Source of the DNA: Clostridia bacterium
GTDB lineage: Bacteria; Bacillota; Clostridia; Oscillospirales; Acutalibacteraceae
Assembly: GCA_017549285.1 (NCBI GenBank)
Contig: JAFYVE010000040.1
Location: 1-47,781 of the forward strand
Reading direction: 5' to 3'
DNA: 47,781 nucleotides
Shown here: positions 26,206 to 34,370 of the stretch, piece by piece
Position numbering within the stretch: the first letter of the stretch is position 1
Layout of the letters: each line of letters starts with the position of its first letter
The notes under the pieces: generated by a model
What the model saw: only the letters and a program-made list of their open reading frames with translations
Database searches by the model: none
Told to the model about the DNA's origin: nothing
Made by a program: the position numbers and the translations under genes

Positions 26206-28059
26206 TTATCTCTCAATTATCGTTGCCGTATGGGCTTCGATGATAACCGAGCAGTATGTCATTTTCTGTCCCGTGATGCAACGTGAGTTATGCCAGTCGT
26301 CGGGGAGATAATATGTGATTTCGTGGTCATTGTTATTTGCAATAACCAGAAGACTGTCCTTTTCACTTGCTCTGACAAAAGCCACACAGCCCATTGTTGC
26401 CGAAACGGGATAGAATTTACCCTTTTTAAGACAATCATATTTACTTCTCATTCCGCCAAGGAATTTCAGGTCATACCACACCTGAGGTTTTTCCTTATCC
26501 CAGGGGAAAAATGTTCTGTTGAAGGGGTCTTTCAGCCCTTCTAGGAGCATTTCGTCACCGTAATAGATTGACGGCACACCGGGGAGCGTATACTGAAGCA
26601 CAACTGCCTGTCGGAGCAATTTTTCAGCCTTAATCTTTTGTTTATCGGAAAGCTTCAGCTCACGCTGTCTTTCTCTGCCGATGTTTTCACCGTCAAAACC
26701 GCCGAGAATACTGAAAATTCTCTCCGTATCGTGAGTGCCGAGGTGATTCATAAGACAACAGAGCACCTGAGGCGGATAATTTTCACAGATTGTAAGCACG
26801 CTGTCCATAAATCTTTCGGCATCGGATGTTTTCATAAAATCGATTATTGCCGTGCGGAAGGGATAATTCATAACAGAATCAAGCTCTCTGCCTGAGAAAT
26901 ACTGTCTTCTTCCGCCGTGGCTTATTTTATTGCTTGCGTCTTCCCACACTTCACCGAGAAGAAGTCCCTCGGGTTTTGTGCGTTTGACTGCATCACGAAG
27001 TTTTACTATAAAACTGTCGGGTAATTCATCGGCAACATCAAGACGGAAGCCGTAAGCACCGGCTTTCAGCCATTTTTCAACAACACCGTCTTTACCTGCG
27101 ATGAATTCGCAGTAACTTTCGTCTTCTTCGTTAAGCTCGGGGAGTGTGTTTATTCCCCACCACGAATCGTAGTCGTTATTCCACGATTTAAATTTATACC
27201 AGCTGTAATAAGGTGACTGCTGAGAGTTATAAGCACCCTCATTTTCATATCTTTTATATTTATTGAAATATATACTGTCTGCACCCGTATGGCTGAAAAC
27301 TCCGTCAAGAAGAATTTTCATGCCGTACTTTTCTGCCGTCTTGCAAAGTGACACAAAATCGTCGTAATCACCGAGCAACGGGTCGATTTTCATATAATCA
27401 GCCGTATCGTAACGATGATTTGAATGTGCCTCAAAAATGGGGTTGAGATAAATGCACGTAACACCAAGCTCCCTGAGATAAGGAAGCTTCATTTCAACAC
27501 CTCTGAGGTCACCGCCGTAAAAATCGACATTCCAACGGTGATATTTTCTGTTTTCCTGCCATTCAGGTTCTTCTGAAAAGCTTTTATGCATCACTCTGTC
27601 TTCGGGCACATTTTTTTTAGGAGTTCCCGATGCATAAAATCTGTCGGGGAAAATCTGATACATCACACCGCCGGGGAATTCTTCAGGTGTTGTGAATTCG
27701 GACAGATAAACCGTCTGCTGCCATTCATTTCCGCTGTCAGAGAAGCATCCCTTTCCTGCCGAGTGCATAAAAATTCTGCCTCTGCCGAAAGATGTATCAT
27801 ATTCAAAATGATAGAAATAAAGTCCTGCTCTTGTGAATGAGTGTTCAATTCCCCACCATTCCGTTATGCCGTCGGTGGACTTCCAGTCAAGCTTTATATA
27901 CTCTTTTTCTTCACCGTCATACCCTGCAACAAGATAAACTGCAGAACACATCATTTCCCTCGGCATACAGACACAAAGCCACAGGGAATCCCCTGCGGCT
28001 GTGCTACCTTGTATTGATTTGTGTCTTGTATCTCTTGAATCAAAGGGCACAAAGAACAT
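26206..28059 (-). CDS. GH13 alpha-amylase family enzyme, neopullulanase/cyclomaltodextrinase type
   Basis: A 617-residue cytoplasmic enzyme (no signal peptide) with an N-terminal beta domain of about 120 residues like that of neopullulanases, then the GH13 barrel. Conserved regions: LDGVFSHTG (region I), GFRLDVADE with nucleophile D341, LLGEVWED with acid/base E370, and NHLGTHDTE with D444. It should hydrolyse alpha-1,4 and perhaps alpha-1,6 bonds in maltodextrin, cyclodextrin or pullulan. It begins only 3 bp after the glycogen phosphorylase stop codon, its AAAGGA site lying inside that gene, so the two are translated from one message and act on glycogen or maltodextrin together. It may serve as the debranching partner. 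Confidence 0.92.
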   Translation of the reverse strand: MFFVPFDSRDTRHKSIQGSTAAGDSLWLCVCMPREMMCSAVYLVAGYDGEEKEYIKLDWKSTDGITEWWGIEHSFTRAGLYFYHFEYDTSFGRGRIFMHSAGKGCFSDSGNEWQQTVYLSEFTTPEEFPGGVMYQIFPDRFYASGTPKKNVPEDRVMHKSFSEEPEWQENRKYHRWNVDFYGGDLRGVEMKLPYLRELGVTCIYLNPIFEAHSNHRYDTADYMKIDPLLGDYDDFVSLCKTAEKYGMKILLDGVFSHTGADSIYFNKYKRYENEGAYNSQQSPYYSWYKFKSWNNDYDSWWGINTLPELNEEDESYCEFIAGKDGVVEKWLKAGAYGFRLDVADELPDSFIVKLRDAVKRTKPEGLLLGEVWEDASNKISHGGRRQYFSGRELDSVMNYPFRTAIIDFMKTSDAERFMDSVLTICENYPPQVLCCLMNHLGTHDTERIFSILGGFDGENIGRERQRELKLSDKQKIKAEKLLRQAVVLQYTLPGVPSIYYGDEMLLEGLKDPFNRTFFPWDKEKPQVWYDLKFLGGMRSKYDCLKKGKFYPVSATMGCVAFVRASEKDSLLVIANNNDHEITYYLPDDWHNSRCITGQKMTYCSVIIEAHTATIIER

Positions 28060-28062
28060 AAA

Positions 28063-30480
28063 TTATTTCTTTCCTTTTGCGGAACCTGTATGCCAGATAT
28101 CTCTTGCATAGTCATTGATTGAACGGTCAGCAGCAAAGATACCTGCGCCTGCTGTGTTCATAAGTGACATTCTGTTCCAAGTTTTTCTGTCAAGGAAGAG
28201 AGCCTCAGCTTTCTTCTGTGCACGTCTGTAATCAGCAAAATCAGCAAGAACCATATAGGGGTCGTGATGAATGAGTGTTGCTGTAACTTCAGGGAAGAAC
28301 TTTCCGTTTATACCCTGATTGTTTGCAAAATCAATCGCTCTGTGGATTTCCTGATTATTGTGATAATAATTTGTGGGATTATAGCCTGATTTCTTGAGCA
28401 GTTCAACTTCAGGAGTGCTCATACCGAAGATTATGATGTTGTCGTCACCGACTGACTCATAAATCTCGACGTTTGCACCGTCCATTGTGCCGAGTGTAAC
28501 GGCACCGTTTATCATAAGCTTCATATTACCTGTACCTGAAGCTTCTGTACCTGCAAGTGAAATCTGTTCTGAGATATCAGCTGCGGGCATAAGCATTTCA
28601 GCCATAGTAACGTTGTAATCCTCAACATAGACAACCTTCATAAACTTGTTTACATCGGGGTCGTTGTTGATCATATCTGCAAGAGCAATGATGAAGCTGA
28701 TAATTTTCTTTGCAACGAAATACCCGGGGGCTGCCTTTGCACCGAAAATGTATGTGTGAGGAACATAATTGCCGCCCGGATTTTCCTTGATTTCAAGGTA
28801 TTTTGCAAGGATGTTGAGTGCATTGAGGTGCTGTCTCTTATACTCGTGAAGTCTCTTTACCTGAACATCGAAGATTGAGTTGGGATCAAGCTCAATGCCC
28901 TGAACCTTCTTGATGTGAGCTGCAAAACGTTTCTTGTTCTCAAACTTGATTTTTTCAATGTCTGCAAGTACCTTTTCATCGTCGGCATATTCTCTGAGCT
29001 TTTTGAGTGCATCGCCTTCAAGAATGAAATCGTCACCGATAAGCTTTGAAAGATATTCGGTAAGACCGGGGTTTGCCTGACAGAGCCAACGTCTGTGAGC
29101 AATACCGTTTGTGACATTCTTGAACTTGTCGGGAGTGAGTCTGTAGAAATCGTTGAAGACCGTGTCCTTGAGAATCTGTGAATGAAGTGCTGAAACACCG
29201 TTTACGCTGTGACAGCCTGCAACACAGAGGTTTGCCATTCTTACAACGCCGTTTGAAATGATAGCTGTTCTTTCAACATAATCAGCATCGTAAGTTGTAT
29301 TCCATACGTAGCTTCTGAAACGGTTGTCGATTTCTCTGATAATTTCATAAACTCTGGGAAGCAGACGCTGCATAAGCTCAACGCTCCAGCATTCAAGAGC
29401 TTCTTTCATAACTGTATGGTTTGTGTACGCAACTGTCTTTGTGACAATATTCCAGGCATCGTCCCAACCATAGCCGCATTCGTCGAGCATAATTCTCATA
29501 AGTTCGGGGATTGCGAGTGTGGGATGAGTGTCATTGACGTGAATTGCAACCTTTTCGCCAAGGTTATCAAGTGTGCCGTACTGACGGAGATGATGATGAA
29601 TGATATCCTGAATTGAAGCAGAAACAAAGAAATACTGCTGACGGAGACGGAGACTCTTTCCCTCGGGATGATTGTCAGCAGGATAAAGAACCTTACTGAT
29701 AACCTCAGCCATAGCATTCTTTTCCATAGCACGCATATAGTCACCCTGATTGAAGAGTGCCATATCAAGTCCGGGAGCCTTTGCAGTCCACAGACGGAGT
29801 ACGCTGATACCCTTACCGTCCTTACCTGCAACAAACATATCATAAGGCACAGCCTGAATTGCTGTGTAGTCCTTGAGTTCTACGTGATGATAATGGTCTT
29901 CCCAGATTTCTTCAACTCTGCCCTCAAAGCATATTTCAACCGTGCTTTCTTCACGGGGCATAAGCCATACGTCACCACCGGGAAGCCAGTTGTCGGGAAG
30001 CTCTGTCTGCCAACCATCAATGAGCTTCTGCTTGAAAATACCGTATTCATAAAGAATTGAGTAACCTCTTGCGGGATATTCCTGAGTTGCAAGACCGTCA
30101 AGATAACATGCAGCAAGTCTGCCGAGACCGCCGTTACCAAGACCTGCATCGGGCTCACAGTCATAAAGCTTTTCAATATTCACACCGAAATCTTTGAGTG
30201 CAGAAGTGAAGGTTTTCTGAAGATTAAGGTTATAAAGATTGTTGCGAAGTGATTTACCCATAAGGAATTCCATTGAGAGATAGTAAACTCTTTTTGTTCC
30301 TGCCTTATCGGCTCTCTGTGTAAAATCGGCTCTGCCTTCACCCATCATTTCGCAGAGAATCATAGCAACAGCACGATAATACTGTTCATATGATGCATTT
30401 TCGGTTGTGACACCGAAGAAATGGGAGAGCTTGTTTTCAATAAGCTCCTTGGCTTTAGCCTTTGTAAGTGTGTAGTTCAT
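28063..30480 (-). CDS. glgP: Glycogen/maltodextrin phosphorylase
   Basis: An 805-residue GT35 enzyme releasing glucose-1-phosphate from alpha-1,4-glucan ends. The pyridoxal-phosphate lysine is K654 in ASGTGNMKLMINGA, followed by the conserved GTMDGANVEI. Earlier landmarks include YLSMEFLMGKSLRNNLYNL and GLGNGGLGRLAACYLDGLAT. The ATG at 30480 is used because GGAGG precedes it; an in-frame ATG 69 bases upstream has no ribosome site and would add unrelated residues. Followed closely by the GH13 gene. The regulatory phosphorylation site of animal phosphorylases is not expected here. Confidence 0.97.
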   Translation of the reverse strand: MNYTLTKAKAKELIENKLSHFFGVTTENASYEQYYRAVAMILCEMMGEGRADFTQRADKAGTKRVYYLSMEFLMGKSLRNNLYNLNLQKTFTSALKDFGVNIEKLYDCEPDAGLGNGGLGRLAACYLDGLATQEYPARGYSILYEYGIFKQKLIDGWQTELPDNWLPGGDVWLMPREESTVEICFEGRVEEIWEDHYHHVELKDYTAIQAVPYDMFVAGKDGKGISVLRLWTAKAPGLDMALFNQGDYMRAMEKNAMAEVISKVLYPADNHPEGKSLRLRQQYFFVSASIQDIIHHHLRQYGTLDNLGEKVAIHVNDTHPTLAIPELMRIMLDECGYGWDDAWNIVTKTVAYTNHTVMKEALECWSVELMQRLLPRVYEIIREIDNRFRSYVWNTTYDADYVERTAIISNGVVRMANLCVAGCHSVNGVSALHSQILKDTVFNDFYRLTPDKFKNVTNGIAHRRWLCQANPGLTEYLSKLIGDDFILEGDALKKLREYADDEKVLADIEKIKFENKKRFAAHIKKVQGIELDPNSIFDVQVKRLHEYKRQHLNALNILAKYLEIKENPGGNYVPHTYIFGAKAAPGYFVAKKIISFIIALADMINNDPDVNKFMKVVYVEDYNVTMAEMLMPAADISEQISLAGTEASGTGNMKLMINGAVTLGTMDGANVEIYESVGDDNIIIFGMSTPEVELLKKSGYNPTNYYHNNQEIHRAIDFANNQGINGKFFPEVTATLIHHDPYMVLADFADYRRAQKKAEALFLDRKTWNRMSLMNTAGAGIFAADRSINDYARDIWHTGSAKGKK

Positions 30481-30530
30481 ATTTTCCTCCAAACAAACGG
30501 GATACAATAATCCAAAATATATAATGATAT

Positions 30531-30559
30531 ATTGTATACCATCTGACAATTTTTTTCAA
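30531..30559 (-). promoter_or_regulatory. Probable promoter of the glgP-amylase operon
   Basis: Minus-strand TTGAAA (30554-30559), 17 bases, TACAAT (30531-30536). The neighbourhood is A/T-rich and other near matches overlap it, so the exact choice is uncertain. Confidence 0.5.
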
Positions 30560-30682
30560 GTAAAATATACATCCCAATATAGCGAAGTTGTGTTGATTAT
30601 TTTATTGAAAATGCACAAGTTTTTCAATATTTTGATTTTTAATGGTTTTTATTTTATTATATGCATACATTTTCATTTTTTC

Positions 30683-30711
30683 TTGACAAAAAAATAAAAA
30701 ATTATTATTAT
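30683..30711 (+). promoter_or_regulatory. Promoter of metallophosphoesterase B
   Basis: TTGACA (30683-30688), 17 bases of A/T only, TATTAT (30706-30711), 28 bases before the start codon. Confidence 0.78.
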
Positions 30712-30739
30712 ATATTTATCAGAAATACGAGGTGTTTTT

Positions 30740-32464
30740 ATGAAAAAAATTATAAGCGTAATACTGACTGTTATTCTCGTGCTTTCATCAGTTTCGGTTG
30801 CGGCTTTTGCGGCAGAAAAAGATGACCTGAAAATTGCAGTTGCATCAGACCTTCATTACAATGTTCCCCGTGAAGAGCTTGAGGGAAATCCCGATCAGCC
30901 CATGGAAATTGACGACCCCATCTACTGGTATGCAAACAGAAGAGCTGCTATGGAAGATGAAAGCGGATTCATCATTGACGAATTCCTTCGTCAGTGTGCT
31001 GAAGATGATTCAATTGAATACGTTCTTATCCCCGGTGACCTTGCAGACAACGGCAGAGTTGTCCGTGAAGAACATATCGCTGTTGCAGCAAAACTCAAGG
31101 CTTTTGAGGAAGCAACAGGCAAAGATGTTTTTGTAATCAACGGTAACCACGACGCTTCACTCAACAATGACGACACAACATTTGAAGATTTTATGGCATA
31201 TTATGCTGATTTCGGCTGGGACAAGGCTATTGATACACTCGACGATACTTGCTCATACACAGCTGACCTCGGCGAAAAATACAGACTTATCGCTCTTGAT
31301 TCATGTCACGCAAACTATTCAACAGAAGACGGCATGACAACTCAGAAAGTCAACTGGGTTGTCGATATGGCTGAAAAGGCTGTCAGCGAAGGCAGACATC
31401 CCATTCTTATGATGCATCACAATCTTCTTGACCATATGCCTCTTCAGCGTATTCTTTCAAGAAACTTTATCATCAGAAATCATACAATCACAGCAGATAA
31501 GTTTGCAAATGCAGGTATAAAGGTTGTTTTCTCGGGTCATGAACATTGTTCAGACGGCGCTGTATATATCAGCTCTGCAGGTAACAAGATTTATGACTTT
31601 GCAACAACATCACTCACAATGTATCCTCTTCAGTACAGAGTATTCACATTCAATGAAGACAAAATTGATTATGAAGCAAGAACTGTTGATTCAATCGATC
31701 TTGATGCTCTTACAAGTACAGTAAATGGTTATTCAGCAGAACAGCTCGAACTCATGGAAGCAGGACTGAATGCTTATGCAAAGGGCTTCCTCAAAGCAGG
31801 TGTTGAATACCGTCTTGCTCTCGGCTTCACAATGGAAAAGATGGGCATAGATGAAGATGCAATCTATTTTGACCTTGTGAACTCCGTTATCGGCAAGCTC
31901 ACAAATGCTCTTGAAGCTCCTCTTTACGGTGAAGGCAGTATTTCAGAGCAGATGAAGAAATACGGTTTCACAATCCCCGAAAGTGAATATGAAAATGGTT
32001 GGGACCTTGCAACAGACCTTGTTGCTGCTCATTATGAAGGTGAAGAAGTTTATCCTCTTGAAGGCGAAGCAGTCACAATTCTCCTGAGAACTGTTGCATT
32101 TATTCTCCGTGAAGAACTCAGCTACCTGTCAGGTGATATGCTCACAGCATCTGCTGATTCTATGATTGCAGATAACGGTCTTACACAGTACAAACCCGAA
32201 CTCAAAGAAATGGGCAGCACAGCATTCGGAGGCGGCATTTCTCCTCTTGAATATTTCGTTGTAGCTCTCCTTGCTCCCCTGCTTTTCACATTCGCAAACG
32301 ATGCTGACGGAGTACCCGACAACAACGGCTCACTCGAAGGTTACGGCGCTGTTACATCAAAATCAAAACTCGATAATATAGCAGAAAAATTCAGAAACTT
32401 CTTTGAAAAAATCGGAATGTATATCAGAATGTTCTTTGATATAATAGCAAAAATCGGTCAGTAA
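30740..32464 (+). CDS. Secreted calcineurin-type metallophosphoesterase with C-terminal hydrophobic tail (B)
   Basis: A 574-residue exported protein with a signal peptide ending in AAFAAE near residue 25. The metal-site motifs are canonical: ASDLHYN, PGDLADNG, NGNHDA, MMHHN and SGHEH. About 250 residues follow the catalytic domain, ending in a long helix-rich part and a final amphipathic segment rich in aromatic residues (FFEKIGMYIRMFFDIIAKIG). This is a different subfamily from the pair at 22930 and 36309, which carry Gln in the first motif. Likely a surface phosphodiesterase or phosphomonoesterase; substrate unknown. Start follows GAGGTG. Confidence 0.9.
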   Translation: MKKIISVILTVILVLSSVSVAAFAAEKDDLKIAVASDLHYNVPREELEGNPDQPMEIDDPIYWYANRRAAMEDESGFIIDEFLRQCAEDDSIEYVLIPGDLADNGRVVREEHIAVAAKLKAFEEATGKDVFVINGNHDASLNNDDTTFEDFMAYYADFGWDKAIDTLDDTCSYTADLGEKYRLIALDSCHANYSTEDGMTTQKVNWVVDMAEKAVSEGRHPILMMHHNLLDHMPLQRILSRNFIIRNHTITADKFANAGIKVVFSGHEHCSDGAVYISSAGNKIYDFATTSLTMYPLQYRVFTFNEDKIDYEARTVDSIDLDALTSTVNGYSAEQLELMEAGLNAYAKGFLKAGVEYRLALGFTMEKMGIDEDAIYFDLVNSVIGKLTNALEAPLYGEGSISEQMKKYGFTIPESEYENGWDLATDLVAAHYEGEEVYPLEGEAVTILLRTVAFILREELSYLSGDMLTASADSMIADNGLTQYKPELKEMGSTAFGGGISPLEYFVVALLAPLLFTFANDADGVPDNNGSLEGYGAVTSKSKLDNIAEKFRNFFEKIGMYIRMFFDIIAKIGQ

Positions 32465-32473
32465 AAATAATTA

Positions 32474-32497
32474 ATGCCATCGGTTAACCGATGGCAT
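32474..32497. terminator. Hairpin after metallophosphoesterase B, possible weak terminator
   Basis: A 10-bp perfect stem (ATGCCATCGG, loop TTAA) lies 10 bases after the stop codon. An A-rich rather than T-rich run follows on the plus strand, so termination may be inefficient and transcription may continue into the next gene. Confidence 0.5.
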
Positions 32498-32524
32498 TCA
32501 ACACAAAAAAAGGAATTGGTTTTT

Positions 32525-33055
32525 ATAAAAAAGAAATCAACAATTACAATTATTTGTCTGCTTGTTGTATTGATCGGAGCTTTTTATTTTCTCAACGGAG
32601 GCATAATTGCAATCGGAACATGGTGTCAGACTCCGTTTGAGTGTCTGACAGCATTCACTGATGATGAATCTGTAACATATAAAGAGATAAAAACCGTTTA
32701 TCTCGGTAAAAACGGCAGTGACGGAGCTGTACTTTTTTACATCGAAGATGATACATACAATGAAACAGTTATGTTTACTGTCGGTCGCTTTGATTCAAAA
32801 AAGAAAAAAGACGGATATGTATATACTCATCACAGCTCAGCTTCATATCTGATTGAAGATATAGGCTCAAAAATAATTAATGTTGATGACATTTCATACA
32901 ACATTGAAAAAGGTTATAGCCTGTATCTTTCCCAGCTTGACAAAAATACAGCTGCAAATAAAACTCAAGCATTGAAAGACAAAAATCCTTCAACATTAAG
33001 CTTTGAATACAAAGGAAAAACATATTCTGTTGATTATTATATTTTCAAAGAATAA
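32525..33055 (+). CDS. Small membrane-anchored protein, unknown function, with apparent ATA start codon
   Basis: About 176 residues: a KKKS start, one membrane segment or uncleaved signal (TITIICLLVVLIGAFYFLNG), then a lysine-rich outer domain with beta character. No family is recognised. Its start is odd. The frame is open from an ATG at 32474, but that codon lies inside a hairpin with no ribosome site. The best AAAGGA site (to 32514) stands 10 bases before an ATA at 32525, just where sister genes here have TTTTTATGAAAAA. A TTG at 32516 is too close to the site. Either ATA is used, the gene is weakly expressed, or it is newly inactivated. A terminator follows at 33057. Confidence 0.6.
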   Translation: MKKKSTITIICLLVVLIGAFYFLNGGIIAIGTWCQTPFECLTAFTDDESVTYKEIKTVYLGKNGSDGAVLFYIEDDTYNETVMFTVGRFDSKKKKDGYVYTHHSSASYLIEDIGSKIINVDDISYNIEKGYSLYLSQLDKNTAANKTQALKDKNPSTLSFEYKGKTYSVDYYIFKE

Positions 33056-33056
33056 C

Positions 33057-33081
33057 AAAAAACCACCTTGCGGTGGTTTTT
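33057..33081. terminator. Bidirectional terminator between converging genes
   Basis: Stem AAAACCACC / GGTGGTTTT with a TTGC loop, with A- and T-runs on the two sides. Confidence 0.9.
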
Positions 33082-33082
33082 G

Positions 33083-33835
33083 TCATATATGAGGAATAAG
33101 TTCAGGTTCCGAAAGTGAAATATTATATCCGTCGAAATTGAGTTTTGCTTTAAGAGTGATATCAAGATTAACTTTACCGTAATCATTTATTCCGTCACCA
33201 CTTCTGACAGTCGGAATGATTTTTACATATATTTCGCCGTCAGCAAATTCATATTCAACATTCTCATTGTATGAAACACCGTCATAAACAAGTTTTTCAA
33301 AACAATCACTCAGGTCAAATGAGAAGTTTACGGAATCAACCGTAAACGTTACGGCATCATTTGCAAAATAATGTGTCACTATATTTCTTACAGCCGAATT
33401 GAAATCATCTTCATCCACTTTAAAGATGTATTCTTCATCATAATTACCGTCTTTAATAATTCTCAGGTCTTCAACGCTCACACCGTCATTTTTTGTATAT
33501 GTAACAATTGCAATATCCTGCGTATTGTTACCGTCAAAATCACCTGTGAACAGACGTGGCTGACGATATTGAGCACAACTGTATGCCCAGTCATAATAAT
33601 GCCCCGTACCGTCGTTATAAAGAATCACACCGTCAGGACGGATACCGTAAAGATAAAGGTCTGACTCTTCATCTGCGGCAAGAAGAGGAATAAGCTCCTC
33701 TTTTTCTGTTTCTTCTTCAACCTGAGAATGGTCTTCCGAAGGCTTTTCAGAGGGCGGCTCTTCATAATTGAGCGTACAGCCCGTGATACAGGAAACACAA
33801 AGAAGAGCCATAATCATAAGAATATATTTTTTCAT
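33083..33835 (-). CDS. Lipoprotein, unknown function
   Basis: A 250-residue protein with a lipoprotein signal (MALLCVSCITGC, probable lipidated cysteine at about residue 23) and an acidic linker (PSEDHSQVEEETEKEELIPL). The globular part contains a segment like the FG-GAP/VCBS type of integrin-repeat loop (FTGDFDGNNTQDIAIVTYTK), which binds calcium in relatives. The start at 33835 gives a normal signal peptide, but no clear Shine-Dalgarno sequence precedes it; the frame opens 15 bases earlier. A promoter (33895-33923) and a perfect inverted repeat lie upstream. Likely anchored on the outer face of the membrane. Confidence 0.78.
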   Translation of the reverse strand: MKKYILMIMALLCVSCITGCTLNYEEPPSEKPSEDHSQVEEETEKEELIPLLAADEESDLYLYGIRPDGVILYNDGTGHYYDWAYSCAQYRQPRLFTGDFDGNNTQDIAIVTYTKNDGVSVEDLRIIKDGNYDEEYIFKVDEDDFNSAVRNIVTHYFANDAVTFTVDSVNFSFDLSDCFEKLVYDGVSYNENVEYEFADGEIYVKIIPTVRSGDGINDYGKVNLDITLKAKLNFDGYNISLSEPELIPHI

Positions 33836-33855
33836 ATAATCAACTCGCATATCAG

Positions 33856-33882
33856 AATTTGTCGAGGTGGCCCCGACAAATT
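33856..33882 (-). promoter_or_regulatory. Inverted repeat in the leader of the lipoprotein gene
   Basis: AATTTGTCG (33856-33864) is mirrored by CGACAAATT (33874-33882); the inner bases extend pairing to a 3-nt loop with one mismatch. It lies between the predicted promoter and the start codon, so it could be an operator or a leader hairpin. The neighbouring 13-mer TCAGAATTTGTCG recurs near 47530. Confidence 0.55.
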
Positions 33883-33894
33883 AATGTTTATTCT

Positions 33895-33923
33895 ATAATA
33901 ACAGATAATATTTTGTCGGTCAA
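33895..33923 (-). promoter_or_regulatory. Probable promoter of the lipoprotein gene
   Basis: Minus-strand TTGACC (33918-33923), 17 bases, TATTAT (33895-33900). Confidence 0.6.
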
Positions 33924-34097
33924 GAATAAACAATGAATTTTCAGGGCGGATAAATGCGGAATGGCACCCAAATATTAACAAATGTTTAATTTTAGTTTAA
34001 TTTTTGAACAAACGGATACAACATTTATATGTTTTAATTATACCATAGTAAGTTTTTTTCTACTTATTAAATATTAATTTGAAAGGATTGTGCAACC

Positions 34098-34211
34098 ATG
34101 GAATTCATGAAGGAAATCCTCAAGTACGTTAAGGCTCTCGTAGACTTCCTTAACAGCATCCTTGCTACTCTTGGCATGGAAATGGAAATCACTCTTCCCT
34201 TCGGTCTTTAA
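34098..34211 (+). CDS. 37-residue amphipathic peptide
   Basis: A short frame, ATG to TAA, with AAAGGA ten bases upstream and a strong terminator 15 bases after the stop. The product starts MEFMKEILKYVKALVDFL, continues NSILATLG and ends EMEITLPFGL. Residues 3-25 would form an amphipathic helix with hydrophobic residues every three to four positions and lysine/glutamate on the other face. Codons are the AAG, ATC, CTC and TTC types seen in highly expressed genes here. It has no leader or cleavage motif. Nothing else explains this stretch. Possible roles are a secreted surfactant-like peptide, a membrane-binding regulator or a toxin; none is shown. A weak promoter candidate (TTGAAC at 34004) precedes it. 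Confidence 0.72.
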   Translation: MEFMKEILKYVKALVDFLNSILATLGMEMEITLPFGL

Positions 34212-34225
34212 TCTATTGTCCGAAC

Positions 34226-34256
34226 AGCCGGTATCTTCGTGATACCGGCTTTTTTC
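34226..34256 (+). terminator. Intrinsic terminator of the small peptide gene
   Basis: A 10-bp perfect stem AGCCGGTATC / GATACCGGCT with a TTCGT loop, followed by six T bases. It isolates the peptide gene from the hexosaminidase gene. Confidence 0.95.
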
Positions 34257-34265
34257 CTTTTTATG

Positions 34266-34294
34266 TTGATTGCCCTGTTTTTATATGATAAAAT
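34266..34294 (+). promoter_or_regulatory. Promoter of the hexosaminidase operon
   Basis: TTGATT (34266-34271), 17 bases, TAAAAT (34289-34294). Confidence 0.6.
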
Positions 34295-34370
34295 AAAATT
34301 AATAAATCTTTATTCAATCTTTACTTTTATAATACATTTATGAAGTATACTGTTGAAAGGAGCAAAAAAA

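Noticed and set aside
26206-30480. Complete glycogen synthesis cluster
   Set aside because: Only phosphorylase and a GH13 hydrolase are present; no glgA, glgB, glgC or glgD is found in the window.
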